Shown here: piece by piece, positions 36,103 to 47,161 of the stretch
Position numbering within the stretch: the first letter of the stretch is position 1
Layout: each line of letters opens with the position of its first letter
Source: Trema orientale
Taxonomy: Eukaryota > Streptophyta > Magnoliopsida > Rosales > Cannabaceae
DNA: 64,000 nt
Assembly (NCBI GenBank): GCA_002914845.1
Contig: JXTC01000186.1
Location: 90,004-154,003, forward strand
Direction: 5' to 3'
The notes under the pieces: model-generated
The model's input: the letters and a program-made list of their open reading frames with translations, nothing else
Databases searched by the model: none
Told to the model about the DNA's origin: nothing
Translations under genes and position numbers: made by a program

Positions 36103-39100
36103 AATTCCATTATATATTTCCTAAACACGCACACACACGAATCTACATGTTTTCTGGTGCTTGTTGTTGACATATTGCCCTTAAGTGCATTTGTTTACTT
36201 GTTTCTTCTTTTCTCCCTTTCCTTGTGGTGATGTAAAGGATTCACGAGGAGGTTTGATTAATGTCCTTAATATGACGGAAGTGTTCATGGATAAAACTGA
36301 TACCTCCGTGTATGAAACTGGCGGTGGTGATTATTTTCCTGCATTGTGCCAACAATATTTGCCTGGTCCTTTGGTTAACGGGAATGTTGGAAGTAAAGAA
36401 TTGAATAAATGGATTGATGACAAGATTGCAAAGTATGAAACTCCTTACATGGATTACTGGAAAGGAGATCTCTTGAGGTTGCTTTTCTTGCTGCTAAAAT
36501 TAGCGTTGCAGTATTATGGAAAGCTTCGATCTCCCTTTGGAAGTGACCAAGCACTGAAGGTATATCCGATATTTTGTATCATAGCAATGTACTTATTTAT
36601 TTGCCAGAATTCTACATACCTAGTAACATCCTGCTTGATGAATTGTGAGTTGAGATTCTTCTTTTCTTTTCCTTTTTGCTGTAGAAGTATCTTAAAACTC
36701 TTCCTTATTAGTGACTTCAATCCTTACTAAATTAGGAAAGTGATAGCCCCGAGTTGGCTGTTGCAAAACTTTTTGCGTCTTCTAAAAGAAATCATGAGAA
36801 TGGGACTTTTGTGCGCTGTTTACAGAACATCCCTTCTGAAGCTCAGATTCAGGTATGTCATATCCTTTGTTTTACATTCTAATATTGCCATTGATAATGC
36901 CTATTTGGCCGTAGAATTTCTTCAGTAACTTGCAATGTGGTTATATGTAATTGCTTTAGGCTACTGCTCTTGAGGTACAAAAGCTTCTTGTATCTGGTAG
37001 GAAGAAGGAGGCTCTAGAATGCGCACAAGAAGGTCAATTGTGGGGTCCAGCACTTGTCCTTGCAACTCAACTTGGTGAACAAGTTTGTATTTTCAAGTCT
37101 TATTTCTAAACTTGTGGATGTTTTATTGGTTAATCATATTTTGTCATAAGATTATGTCTTTGGAAGTTGGCATGATTTCTTATGAGGTTGCCTTGCTTTG
37201 TGCTTAAATGCATGCAGTTTTATGGTGATACAGTGAAGAAAATGGCATTAAAGCAGTTCATAGCAGGATCACCACTGCGGTCATTATGCCTTCTATTTGC
37301 TGGGCAACAGGCAGATGTGTTCTCCAATGCTGCTACTGAGAGCAGTCTACACAATTCTGCAAATATGTTTCAACAACAGGTGATATATGGTCTCAGTTCC
37401 TTCTGCTTGAAAAAATATTACTTCTGCGTTCTTAGCTATGTGGGCCAAGCTCAATACGTCTTTGATTATGTTCGAAATTTTATTAAATTAGATTGCCTGA
37501 GCTTGTTCATTTGTTTTGTATGACAGGTAAAAGCTAACTGTACATTGGATCAATGGACAGAAAATCTAGCCATCATAACTGCAAACAGAACGAAAGATGA
37601 TGAGGTTGTTATCATCCATCTCGGCGATTGCCTATGGAAGGAGATGGGAGAGGTATATTTATGTTTCCATAGTTGGACTACCCTTGTGCTTTAGACTCCA
37701 AAGATGTATATGCTCTCTGTAAGCATCCTGACTGGAAAATAATTATACAGATCACAGCTGCGCACATATGTTACTTGATTGCAGAAGCCAACTTTGAGCC
37801 ATATTCAGATAGTGCAAGGCTGTGCCTTATTGGTGCAGATCACTGGAGATTCCCTCGAACATATGCTAGTCCTGAGGCTATTCAGGTCTTCTAATTCTTT
37901 CTGAATCTTTATCTATTCTTCATTTGTGCTGTCTTTTCAGGGTAGAGTAAGAGGAGTTTTACTTAAAGGGAATTCGATTATTATACTAAGCTTGAACTTC
38001 CTACATACCACTGGGTTTTTTAGTCGATTTTTTTGTTGGCTTTTTGTTTTTGATATATCATTTTATTTTTTGTGTGTCATCCACAGTGACCTATTTGTTT
38101 GAAATAAGAAGTCTATCACTTGGTTATTCTTTTGTTTACTAACCTTTTGGCAAACTTCCTGGACAGAGGACAGAATTATACGAATATTCGAAGGTTCTTG
38201 GAAATTCTCAGTTTCTCCTTCTACCTTTTCAGCCATATAAGCTTATTTATGCCCACATGCTGGCTGAAGTTGGAAAGATTTCAGATGCTTTGAAGTAAGA
38301 TTGTTGTTTGTTTAACTATTTTGAGTTACAAATAGTTTCCTTTCTGATTCCTACAATATGTTTAAGCAGGTATTGTCAAGCAATATCGAAATCTTTAAAG
38401 ACTGGTCGGGCACCTGAAGTGGACACATGGAAACAATTAGTGTTATCTCTAGAAGATCGGATAAAAATTCATCAGCAGGTTAATTCTCACATTTTTATAT
38501 TCGCGCTTCATCTTTCTGTATGCTTCATTTCTTATGAGGATATACTGTGCAGGGTGGTTATGGCTCAAATTTGGCTCGTAAGTTTCGTACATTTTTTGGT
38601 GGTACTGCTAATCGTGTCGCTGGTGGCCTACCTCCACCTGTACAATCGACAGCACAAGCAAATGCACAACCTAATGAACATGCTAATCAACTAAGAGATC
38701 CAAGAGTATCTAATAGTCAATCAACAATGGCCATGCCCTCGTTAATGCCTTCAGCATCAATGGAACCAATTAGTCAATGGACTGGCGAGAGTGACCACAA
38801 AACAATGACTAACAGAAGCATTTCAGAGCCAGACTTCAGTCGAAGCCCTGAAAATGTAGACATGTTTTCCCCCTTTATTCTTGTTTTAGTCTTTCAATTT
38901 TTAATCACAATTTGATAATGCCCAAAATTCTTTCAGAAGTAATTTCAAATTTTCTTGAATTTGTACTTGGGATTGAACTTTTGGATTTAAGGCTTGCTTG
39001 AGTACTTTCCTCCCATTCAACTATATGCCTTGCTCTNNNNNNNNNNNNNNNNNNNNNNNNNNNNNNNNNNNNTGAATTAAGGCTTGCTTGAGTACTGTCC

Positions 39101-40418
39101 TCCCGTTCAACTATATACCTTGCTCTTGGATTGTTTTGAAAAAGTTCAACGTTTACTAGCGTACTGCTGAGAAGAGAGGGAGAGAGAGATCGGTAAAGTA
39201 CACCAAGAGAATATATAAGAATTTTGTGCTTTTGCAGGTTGATTCATCCAAAAAAGCAAGCTTGTCTAATACTGAAGAAAAACCTTCAGCATCTAGCGGT
39301 TCTCGATTTAGTCGTTTTGGCTCACGGTTTTTCCAGAACACTATAGGATTGGTCATAAGATCACGTCCAGATAAGCAGGTAGTTACCAGAATTTTTTTAA
39401 TCTCTTTTTATTGACTACCTTTTTTCTTAGCTGATGTATATTCTATTTGATTCTTCTGAAGGCTAAATTGGGTAAGCCAAATACTTTCTATTATGATGAT
39501 AAACTTAAGCGATGGGTTGAGGAAGGTGCCGAACCTCCACTTGAACAAGAAGCCTTACCACCTCCACCAACGACTGCAGCTTTCCAGAGTGGAACACAAG
39601 ATTATGGCTTGAAAGATTCTCCAAAACCCGAACGATTCGATACTGTTGCTGGAACAGAAATTAGAAGTCCAAATTCTTCTGAAAAGAGTCCAGGCATCCC
39701 ACCGATTCCACCTGGTTCAAATCAGTTCTCTTTACATGGGCGTATGGGAGTTCGGTCAAGGTATAGAATTTGAGAAAACTCATCTTCATTTTTTAATCTC
39801 TTTATTGATCTGCACTGCATCTACTGCTATGATGCCATTTAATGTTCTTCACACTCTACGTATCAAGTGAAAATACATCTAAATTACCTCAGGTATGTTG
39901 ATACATTCAACAAGAGTTCTGGGACCGCGGCAAACTTGTTCCACTCACCCTCTACTCCAGCTGCTAAACCTGCTGCTGGTACCAATCCCAAGTTTTTCAT
40001 CCCTGCTCCAGTAATTTCATCAGAGAAGATGACTCAAACAATCGGAGAAAGCTTGCAAGAAACCGCTATGATCAACAACGATTCTTCAACGTCTCTAAAA
40101 GAGGGCACTTATGCTTCCACACGAATGCCAACATCAACAATGCCTATGCAACGGTTTCCTAGCATGGACAACATTGTAAGTAAACCAGGAGAAGTAGCAA
40201 AAGGCAATAATAGCCCTCTTCCACCTCACGCCCGCCGAACAGCATCATGGAGTGCAGGCCTTGCTGATGCACGCAGTCCTTCTGTGGTAAAGGAAGTAAG
40301 ACCTTTGGGAGAAGCACTAGGCATATCTCCGCCAATGTACATGCCTAGTGTTCCTTCCCCGCAAGTGCCAAGAAATGGTCATAGTTTTGGGGATGATGTT
40401 CATGAGGTCCAACTTTGA
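34443..40418 (+). CDS. SEC16: SEC16-like COPII coat scaffold protein
   Basis: Thirteen exons: 34443-35972, 36239-36559, 36736-36852, 36960-37082, 37218-37379, 37527-37652, 37751-37885, 38167-38294, 38370-38478, 38553-38855, 39238-39378, 39462-39760, 39893-40418. They join in frame to 1339 residues. Plant SEC16 (MAIGO5 in Arabidopsis) organises ER exit sites and COPII vesicle budding. The N-terminal third is acidic and low-complexity, starting MASSPPFEVEDDQTDEDFFDKL. The repeats YPGWKYDPNTGQWYQL and YPGWYYDSLSQEWKVL follow. The conserved core starts at TFGFGGKLIVMKD (about residues 485-497) and includes YWKGDLLRLLFLLLKLALQYYGKLRSPF in exon 2 and GQLWGPALVLATQLGEQ in exon 4. The C-terminal region has FYYDDKLKRWVEEGAEPP. 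Intron 10 holds an assembly gap, but the reading frame on both sides is contiguous with family expectation. Confidence 0.93.
35993..36165. repeat. Perfect 64-bp direct repeat around a (CT)n microsatellite in SEC16 intron 1
   Basis: The segment beginning TAAATTCCATTATATATTTC at 35993 recurs without a mismatch at 36101, a 108-bp period. About 37 bp of (TC)n lie between the copies at 36062-36098. Confidence 0.9.
38985..39126. repeat. Near-identical repeats flanking an assembly gap in SEC16 intron 10
   Basis: About 50 bp (TTAAGGCTTGCTTGAGTACT...CCTTGCTCT) at 38987-39036 recurs at 39077-39126 with a few mismatches. The copies sit on either side of a run of 36 unknown bases. Confidence 0.85.
39037..39072. 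other. Assembly gap (36 N)
   Basis: Bases are unknown. Its true length may differ. It lies wholly within an intron of the SEC16-like gene. Confidence 0.99.
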
Positions 40419-41286
40419 ATTGTTTTAGGCAAACATTCATTATTCTTTGAAGCATGGAAGTAGTCAGTGCATTTTGCAACTTTGTCATTCTGCAAGAAGA
40501 ATGGCGAGGGGGATGGCTATGATCAAGATTTTTGGCGAAATCCTTTTGAACGACATTATACATTGGAATTGTTATGTGTATAGAGTTTGCCCCTGAAATG
40601 AGAAAGGGCATGCTATAGTGTTTTTGACCTGTATAGGCCATTTTGTTGAGATATTGCGAGACACTGCCACAGGGTAAAATAGAAACGGCTCTGAAAGTAG
40701 GCATTCAATCTGCCAATTTTTGAGGGAGAAAATGCTTAATATATCATGCAAGCTGTGTAAAAAGTTGATATGAAAGACGGAATCTCTTGCACTGCTTGTA
40801 TGTATGATACATCATTTTGTCTCTGCTATCATTTCTCTTATTCTAACTGGATATTCAAAGTTCTAAAATAGCAAACGTAGGATTTAATTTCCTTTAATAT
40901 TTAAAGGGAAAACAAATTGTAAGTGAAACAACTCTCAAAATGTTTTATTGTTGGTTTTCACCAATTTTGAAAGAAATCTCGATAAATTGCTATTATTAAT
41001 ATGTTCAATGTTTTTACTATTTCTCCAAAAAGAAAAATGTTGTTTCCTTTTTCTTTTTTTCTTTTTCTTTTTTCCAAGATTTAAAACGTTTTTCTAGGAC
41101 TATAGGAGTACAAGCATGGTATCTTAACACTTTGCGACCGTTTATTTTATTGTTATTGTGCAGCTTAATAGATGGTGGTGTCTCGAACGCATTGGTTGCA
41201 TACAATTGGTTTGTATTACTGCAGAAAAAGGAAAAATCTCGACTAGGTTACTAACTTCTTTTTTATTTTTAATAATAAGTTACTAA
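40419..41286. other. SEC16 3' untranslated region and spacer
   Basis: The first 300-400 bp are probably 3' untranslated region of the SEC16-like gene. No further gene is seen before the MITE at 41287. Confidence 0.45.
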
Positions 41287-41445
41287 GGGTGCGTTTGGTA
41301 TAGAATTCGAATCATATTCTTCAAATTCAGAAACAGCTTTTACATAAAAAGTTGGAAGGATAAATGTTTTATTCTTCTAACTTTCTATGTAAAAACTGTT
41401 TCTGGATTTGAAGAATAGGATTCGAATATTATACCAAACGCGCCA
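41287..41445. mobile_element. Tourist-like (PIF/Harbinger) MITE, copy 2
   Basis: Foldback element starting GGGTGCGTTTGGTAT and ending ATACCAAACGCGCC plus one changed base. The interior is shared with the copy at 22469 (CAGAAACAGCTTTTA on the left; CTGTTTCTGGATTTGAAG on the right). Flanking TAA at 41284-41286 and 41446-41448 is the canonical 3-bp target of this superfamily. Confidence 0.8.
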
Positions 41446-41448
41446 TAA

Positions 41449-41907
41449 TTTACCATGATTAATATATGGAGTTAATTTTTTTTTCCCAGAAATTTACCAA
41501 TTCAACTACCTAGCACATCAGAGGAAGGTTTGAACTTTTAAGTATGAATAACATTATGAATTTATAAAAATTTGACTTGATGTTGTATTGATAAACTTTT
41601 TAAATTGTAGTATTTCCAATTTAATGGCCATTTTACAAAGAAATAAATGACATTTATTTTCTGTTTAGAAAAAATAAAATAAAAAAACCACCCTGTGGAG
41701 CGCAGAACTAATCTAGTCCAAACAAAAGGACACCATGCATTCCAACGTTTCTCATGTATGTATTTATATTTATATTTATATTTATAGCACGGTACCCTTC
41801 TTCTCCTCTTGACTCTTCGAGTTTTTCTCTTCTTGAGAAACTCAAATCAAGACCGAGCAAATACAAATATTTGATGATCATTGGAACCAAAGCGTTACAT
41901 CTCAAAA
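41449..41907. other. Spacer and probable 5' leader of the U1/matrin-type zinc-finger gene
   Basis: AT-rich DNA with a short (TTTATA)n run near 41763-41786. The final 100-150 bp are the likely leader. No separate feature seen. Confidence 0.4.
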
Positions 41908-44471
41908 ATGGATTATTCTTCGTACCCTCAACAAGATGACCAACAGTACCAGCAATATCATCAACAACAACAACAAGAAGGAGAAGAACAACAGCACCAA
42001 TCCTATGATTCATCCCAATTTCAACCTTATGATCACTCTTCTCAATCTTACTATTCTTATACCCATCATCATCATTACCCTTATTACCATTCTTCCCAAG
42101 ACTACACCAATTCTTACGCCCAACAAACCCAAACCCAATTCCACCAAGAGCCCACTTCGATTCACCCTCCCGGAGTCCCAATCCCGCCGGAACCGGCGCC
42201 GTCGACCGGTTCCGAGCAAACCCAGTTGCAGAATCCCCAGAATGCGTATTACCCACCTGGGGTTGTGGGGAGCCAGCTGCAATTGGGGCCGGATTCGGAT
42301 TCGGATCCGAATTCCGGGTTGAACCCGGCTGCTGCGGCTGCGGTGGCGTTGCTTTCGCAGCTGAACCAGTTCGCGGGGAACGTGGACGCCGGGCAGAGAG
42401 CTATGCACCCGCCGGTGAGGGCTTTAAATTGTTGTTTAATGTATTCTGTCTAAATTTTGAAATTACCAATCCGTGAAAATGGGAATTGAGGTTATGGGAT
42501 TTTAGTATAATGTCTTACCTACTTATTGGTTTTTTTTTTTTTTTGGGTTTCGTGGTAAATAATTCAGACATTGTTATTGAATATGTTCTTCTTTTGACTC
42601 GTGCTATTTGATGAAGAATTGAATGATTTTTCTTTGCCTTTAACATTTCTTTGATGGAAGTTAAATCATTTGTTTCGTATGCGAGGATTATTTCGAATTT
42701 CCAGATATGTTGGTTATTTGTGTTTGGATTATGTGAGTAAAAGCCTTTAAAGGTGTTGATGCTTTCTCTAGGTAGTGAAATTTTTCTAAGAATTTATTCT
42801 CGGATGTTCAACTCTTATTTTTCTGTCATATCCATACATGCATATTTGGTAAATCACACCAAAAATTACTAAACAATTTAGTCTGATTGATTGCTTTAAT
42901 CATTAATCTATTTGCTTGTATCATACCATCATTACATTGCTTCTATGTCAGCATTTGGTAATGATATCGTTACATGGACTGCTTTATCCTAAAATGTTAT
43001 TATGCAGATTGGGCAAACTTCGTATAGAGGTAGAAGGGGCAATAGGCCCTTCAGAAGGGGTAGGAGCCATTATGGTCACCATGGTTCCAGACCAGATGGT
43101 CCTGCACCCTCCTCTTTCCGCGGTAGGGGACGTGGCCAGGGTGGCAGTAAGCACTTCGTGTCGCATGGTGCTGTGTCAACCAATCCGGATGCAGCATCTG
43201 TGCTGGCTGAAGGTGTAGCTGCTTTAACGCAGCAACCTTCAGCCTCAGTTCCTGGGCAGGCACCATTACCTGCACCAGAACAAGTGCCTCCTGCTCCATT
43301 CTGGCGACCTCCTCGTATGGCATGGTGTGAACTTTGTAGGGTTGACTGTACCACTCCCGAAATACTGGAGCAGCATAAGAATGGAAAGAAACATAAAAAG
43401 AATTTGCAGGTATTTGAGGAGTTGCAGAAACTCAACAAAGTTAATACTGGACAGCAGAATGCTCAAATGTCGAACACTGAATTAAAACCAGACATTGATA
43501 TTGGTCAGTCTAAGAAAGTTGAGGGGAATCAACCCTTAGCAGAAAAAACCTCTGAAGTTATGACTAATGATAATAGCAATGAAACAGAGCAACAATGTGC
43601 TGCAGTGGACAATTCTGAAGATTTAGCAGAACCAGAGATGAAGCACAAGGATCGGTTTCCAGCTAGGGGACGTGGTTCTAAGCGTAAGATGCGAGGTGGT
43701 CGAGGGGGTAAGTACATGAGAGGTAACGAAGGATCAAGGAGACCAGTGGAGCCTCCCAAACCTAAAGTAGTGGTTCCTCTAATATGTGAGTTGTGCAATG
43801 TCAAGTGTGAGTCTCAAGTTGTGTTTGATAGTCATTTGAGTGGTAAAAAACATCAATCGAACCTTAAGCGCTTTCATGGCCACCGAGCTTTGTACGGAGA
43901 AGCCGCACTTCAAGCACTTTATCCACCTAACTTAAACGCTCCATCAACTTCTGCCACCCCTCAAGTTCAGCCAGATGTTAATGATCCTCAGGTCCTCCTG
44001 GCCCAGCTTTTGATGAATTATGTCCTATCCCAAACCCAAGCACCAGGGACGGTAAGGGCTCCACCCACAACAGCACTAGCATCAGCAGCAGCAGCGGCTG
44101 TAGCAGCAATTACGGGAGCACCAGGATCAAGTTATGGAACTCAGAATCAACCAGACTCGCAGACTCAAGGATCAGAACTAACTTCAAATGATTGTAGCCA
44201 AAATGCTCTTGTGGAAATAACAAAAGGTCAGCTGCAGTCTCTGACAACGCAGTCCGAAGCAACACCAACTGGGGATATAGACATCAAAACTGTAAATGAA
44301 ACTTCAACGATTGCAGTAAAGAATGTACATGTTCCCCTAAACAATACAAATATGGTTCCAGGACAGAATTCAGGCGCATGCGAACAAGTTTCTGGGATGG
44401 TTTCAGTTAAAACTCTTTCTAGCCAACAAAGTGAAGTTGTCTTCTCAGAGCCAGAAGAGCCTACTCCATAG
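41908..44471 (+). CDS. Putative RNA-binding protein with two U1/matrin-type C2H2 fingers
   Basis: Two exons, 41908-42414 and 43008-44471, joined in phase 0 to 656 residues. The start is the first in-frame ATG (MDYSSYPQQDDQQYQQY). The N terminus is a Gln/Tyr/His/Ser-rich low-complexity region, then Pro-rich. Exon 2 opens with an Arg/Gly-rich stretch (YRGRRGNRPFRRGRSHYG, FRGRGRGQGG). Finger 1 is CELC-x12-H-x5-H (C276, C279, H292, H298). A second RG-rich patch (ARGRGSKRKMRGGRGG) precedes finger 2, CELC-x12-H-x5-H (C429, C432, H445, H451), with GKKHQSNLKR after it. CX2CX12HX5H fingers next to HxxGKKHKKNL-type sequence are the U1/matrin type, which binds RNA or double-stranded RNA. I infer a nuclear RNA-binding role and cannot name the gene. 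Confidence 0.9.
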
Positions 44472-45527
44472 GTTACCTTTCGCATGAGGCAGCGACTCAG
44501 CTAAGTTTTATGCTTGAAGTCAAAATACTGCAAAATATGAATTTATTGTTTAGGCCCTCCCCAGCCTCCGCTCGCTCTTTTCTACGAACACCCTTCTCCT
44601 TGTTTTTTAGTTAAAAGTACAAAGAAAGAAAAAACGCCACTTTTTACTTTATTTCTTTACTATTATTTTTTTTTGGACTTGCATGTTCATGATTGCACAT
44701 ATGGACTTTTCGTTGATTATGAACCTCATCCATCTGGATTTTGAGGGTTTTTTTTTTTTTTTTGGAACAAAATATAATCAAGTAGATTGAATCTTGCGTG
44801 CACCATTGCCGTTTGAGAATAGAATCTTATACACGTGAGACCCATTAGTACCGAGTTTGGATGTCATTCACTTGCAGGGAAGGTTTCATGTTGCTCAAAC
44901 TTTCCTAGTGAACAAGTGATATCATTGTTGTAATTGTAGTTTCAAAAAAAAAAAAAAAAAAAGGAAATTTCAAAGTATCCCGTCAATTTAAGCGAAATGT
45001 TTAATTTGTTCTTGTAGCTTTCAAAAATATCAAAACTATCCCCCCATTGAAAAATCAATCAAGTTTCACCATTTTGTCTACTTTGATCAAAATAAACAGT
45101 GGATAAGAGAAAATTACAACATTCGGAACATATAACCAAATAAATACAAAAATGCTAAAGTTCTACCAAATTGTGTGAGTAGATGGAATTTGGATAAATT
45201 TGTTAATATAGTTAGAAAGTTTTTTAAAATATATGAAAATTTTGAAGGGATAAATCAAGCAGTTCCTCCACTCGTCACACATCAGATCAAGCAGCTTCGT
45301 CTGTGTGAGAGTCACAGAGAGAATCAAGCTTGATGCTTGAATGACGTGGCATTTCTCCATCCGACTTATAAACTAAGATATGTCGTTTCACCACATCACG
45401 TTAAACGGCGTGTCGTTTGATTGAATTTGCTACTGAAACTGAAGTGGCATTAGTGGGATGGGAGAGCCGGAAATCCAGTACAGAGCTAATCACATTATTA
45501 TCCTTTTTTTTTTTTTCTTTTTTTTTA
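44472..45527. other. Spacer between the U1/matrin-type finger gene and the YqgF-like gene
   Basis: Contains the 3' untranslated region of the upstream gene, T-runs and an A-run (44946-44962). Near 45385-45421 the motif GTCGTTT recurs (GTCGTTTCACC, GTGTCGTTTGATTG), a word common in plant promoters. No gene seen. Confidence 0.4.
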
Positions 45528-47161
45528 ATGTTTAACTCTCTATTCTACAGTTCTAGCTTGCTCCCATCTGGAATGTGGTCGCAGCAACAACGAGGTTTAC
45601 CGACACGAACTCGGTTCCTCTCTCCCTTTTGTAATCCCAAAAATGCCCCTTTCTCCCTGCAACTCCTTCAGTCCCCAGTCGGTAAATATAATAAGCATGG
45701 AGGACGAGTAAGGGCAGCTTTGATGGACGAAATTCCCCCGAATGCCCTCCGCCGGAAGCGAGACCCAGACTGGAGAGGAGGGTTCAGCTTAGGGGTAGAC
45801 CTGGGAATGTCTCGAACTGGTCTTGCTCTCAGCAAAGGTTTCTCCATTCGTCCTCTCACCGTAATTATCTCCCAATTCCATACCTAATTTCCAATACTTC
45901 TCTTTTTTTTTTTTCCTTTTTTTTTTTTTTTAAATTATGAAATAGGGAGTAGAACATCCTATGTTTTTGTTATTGGTCTGATATTCAGTTTGGGTAGGTT
46001 TTGAAATTGAGAGGAGACAAGCTTGAGTTGCAGCTTCTTGGGATTGCACAAAAGCAGGTGCATACATACATACATTCATACATGTGTTGTTGTTGTTGTT
46101 GTTGTTGTTGGTTTTTTAAATAATTAGAAGAAGAAGAAAAGTGCAGGAAGCTGATGAATTTGTAATTGGGCTTCCGAAATCCGGGGATGGCAAGGAAACG
46201 CCACAGTCCAACAAAGTTCGGAGTGTTGCGGGGAGGCTTGCTGTTCGAGCTGCTCAGAGGTAAAAAAAAAAAAAAAAAAAAAAAATTTACTTTTATTAAT
46301 TCAACTTTGCCCCCCCCCCAACCCAAATAAAAAAAAAAAAAAAAAAAGAGACAGTAATTTGATCATGTGGGTACGATCAAATTTCAATGCCATTCCAACT
46401 CTTGAATTCTCATACGCTTTTAGTTTACTATGCTACTTCAGTCGTCAATGTTAGCTTATTTCATATGAGAAGCATCTTTTGTTCTTATTATTGTATTGAT
46501 AGCGTATGGGTTTATATATTCAATTCAACTTACAAAACGCTCTTTAGTACTTACTGAGATTCTAACTGTGAACAAACTCAGGGGTTGGAGAGTGTATCTG
46601 CAGGATGAACACGGGACCACAAGAGATGCTGTTGACCGAATGATAAACATGTATTCAACTAATTTCCTATTCATCATGATCAAACTATATCCAACTATGA
46701 TTATGAGCAAATAGTTAATTGCATCTGTACAAATAAGTTTATGATTGGCATTTGAAATTTAAACAAGTATTGCCATATAAAATTGCACCTGAATTATCGT
46801 GACATAAGTCATAAACTGCTCTATAACTCTTTCAGGGGCCTCAGCGAGTCTGCTCGGCTAAACAATAGTGATGCCTATGCTGCAATGGTATGCAGTATCT
46901 TTGTTGCTACTTTATTTTTTTGAATTTTTTTTCAATAAAAAAAAGAGGAGGAATGCAAGGTTTAGGTTTTTCCATTTCGTTTTTGCTTGACGAATTATTC
47001 TCCTGCCTTTTGTGCTACTACAGATGGTGTTAGAGAGATATTTTTCTATGTCAGGGGAGGGAACTGAACTTGTTTTGCCAAAGAACGTGGATCTACAAGA
47101 GAGACTGCGAAGGGGTCCGGCCAAGGACATTGATTTTTACCCTGAAGAATATGAGAATTGA
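45528..47161 (+). CDS. YqgF/RuvX-like RNase H-fold protein, probably organellar
   Basis: Six exons, 45528-45860, 45998-46057, 46147-46259, 46582-46650, 46836-46887 and 47024-47161, joined in frame to 254 residues. Bacterial YqgF trims the 5' end of pre-16S rRNA and has a Holliday-junction-resolvase-like fold. The core motifs are present: GVDLGMSRTGLAL with D91, FVIGLPKSGDG (about 137-146), QDEHGTTRDAVDRM (about 176-189) and SDAYAAMMVLERYF near the end of the fold. The roughly 75-residue N-terminal extension is rich in Ser, Arg, Gln and Pro and poor in acids, so a chloroplast or mitochondrial transit peptide is likely (inference). The start at 45528 is the first ATG in frame; a second ATG at 45573 is possible. 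It converges with the nucleotidyltransferase gene. Confidence 0.9.
46079..46110. repeat. (TGT)n microsatellite in an intron
   Basis: Nine or so GTT/TTG units in intron 2 of the YqgF-like gene. Intron 3 also holds long A-runs (46262-46284, 46329-46347) and a C-run at 46311-46319. Confidence 0.85.

Noticed and set aside
42010..42408. Antisense frame rich in Arg and Ile opposite exon 1 of the U1/matrin-type finger gene
   Set aside because: A shadow of the Gln/Ser/Pro-rich coding sequence, with no independent support.
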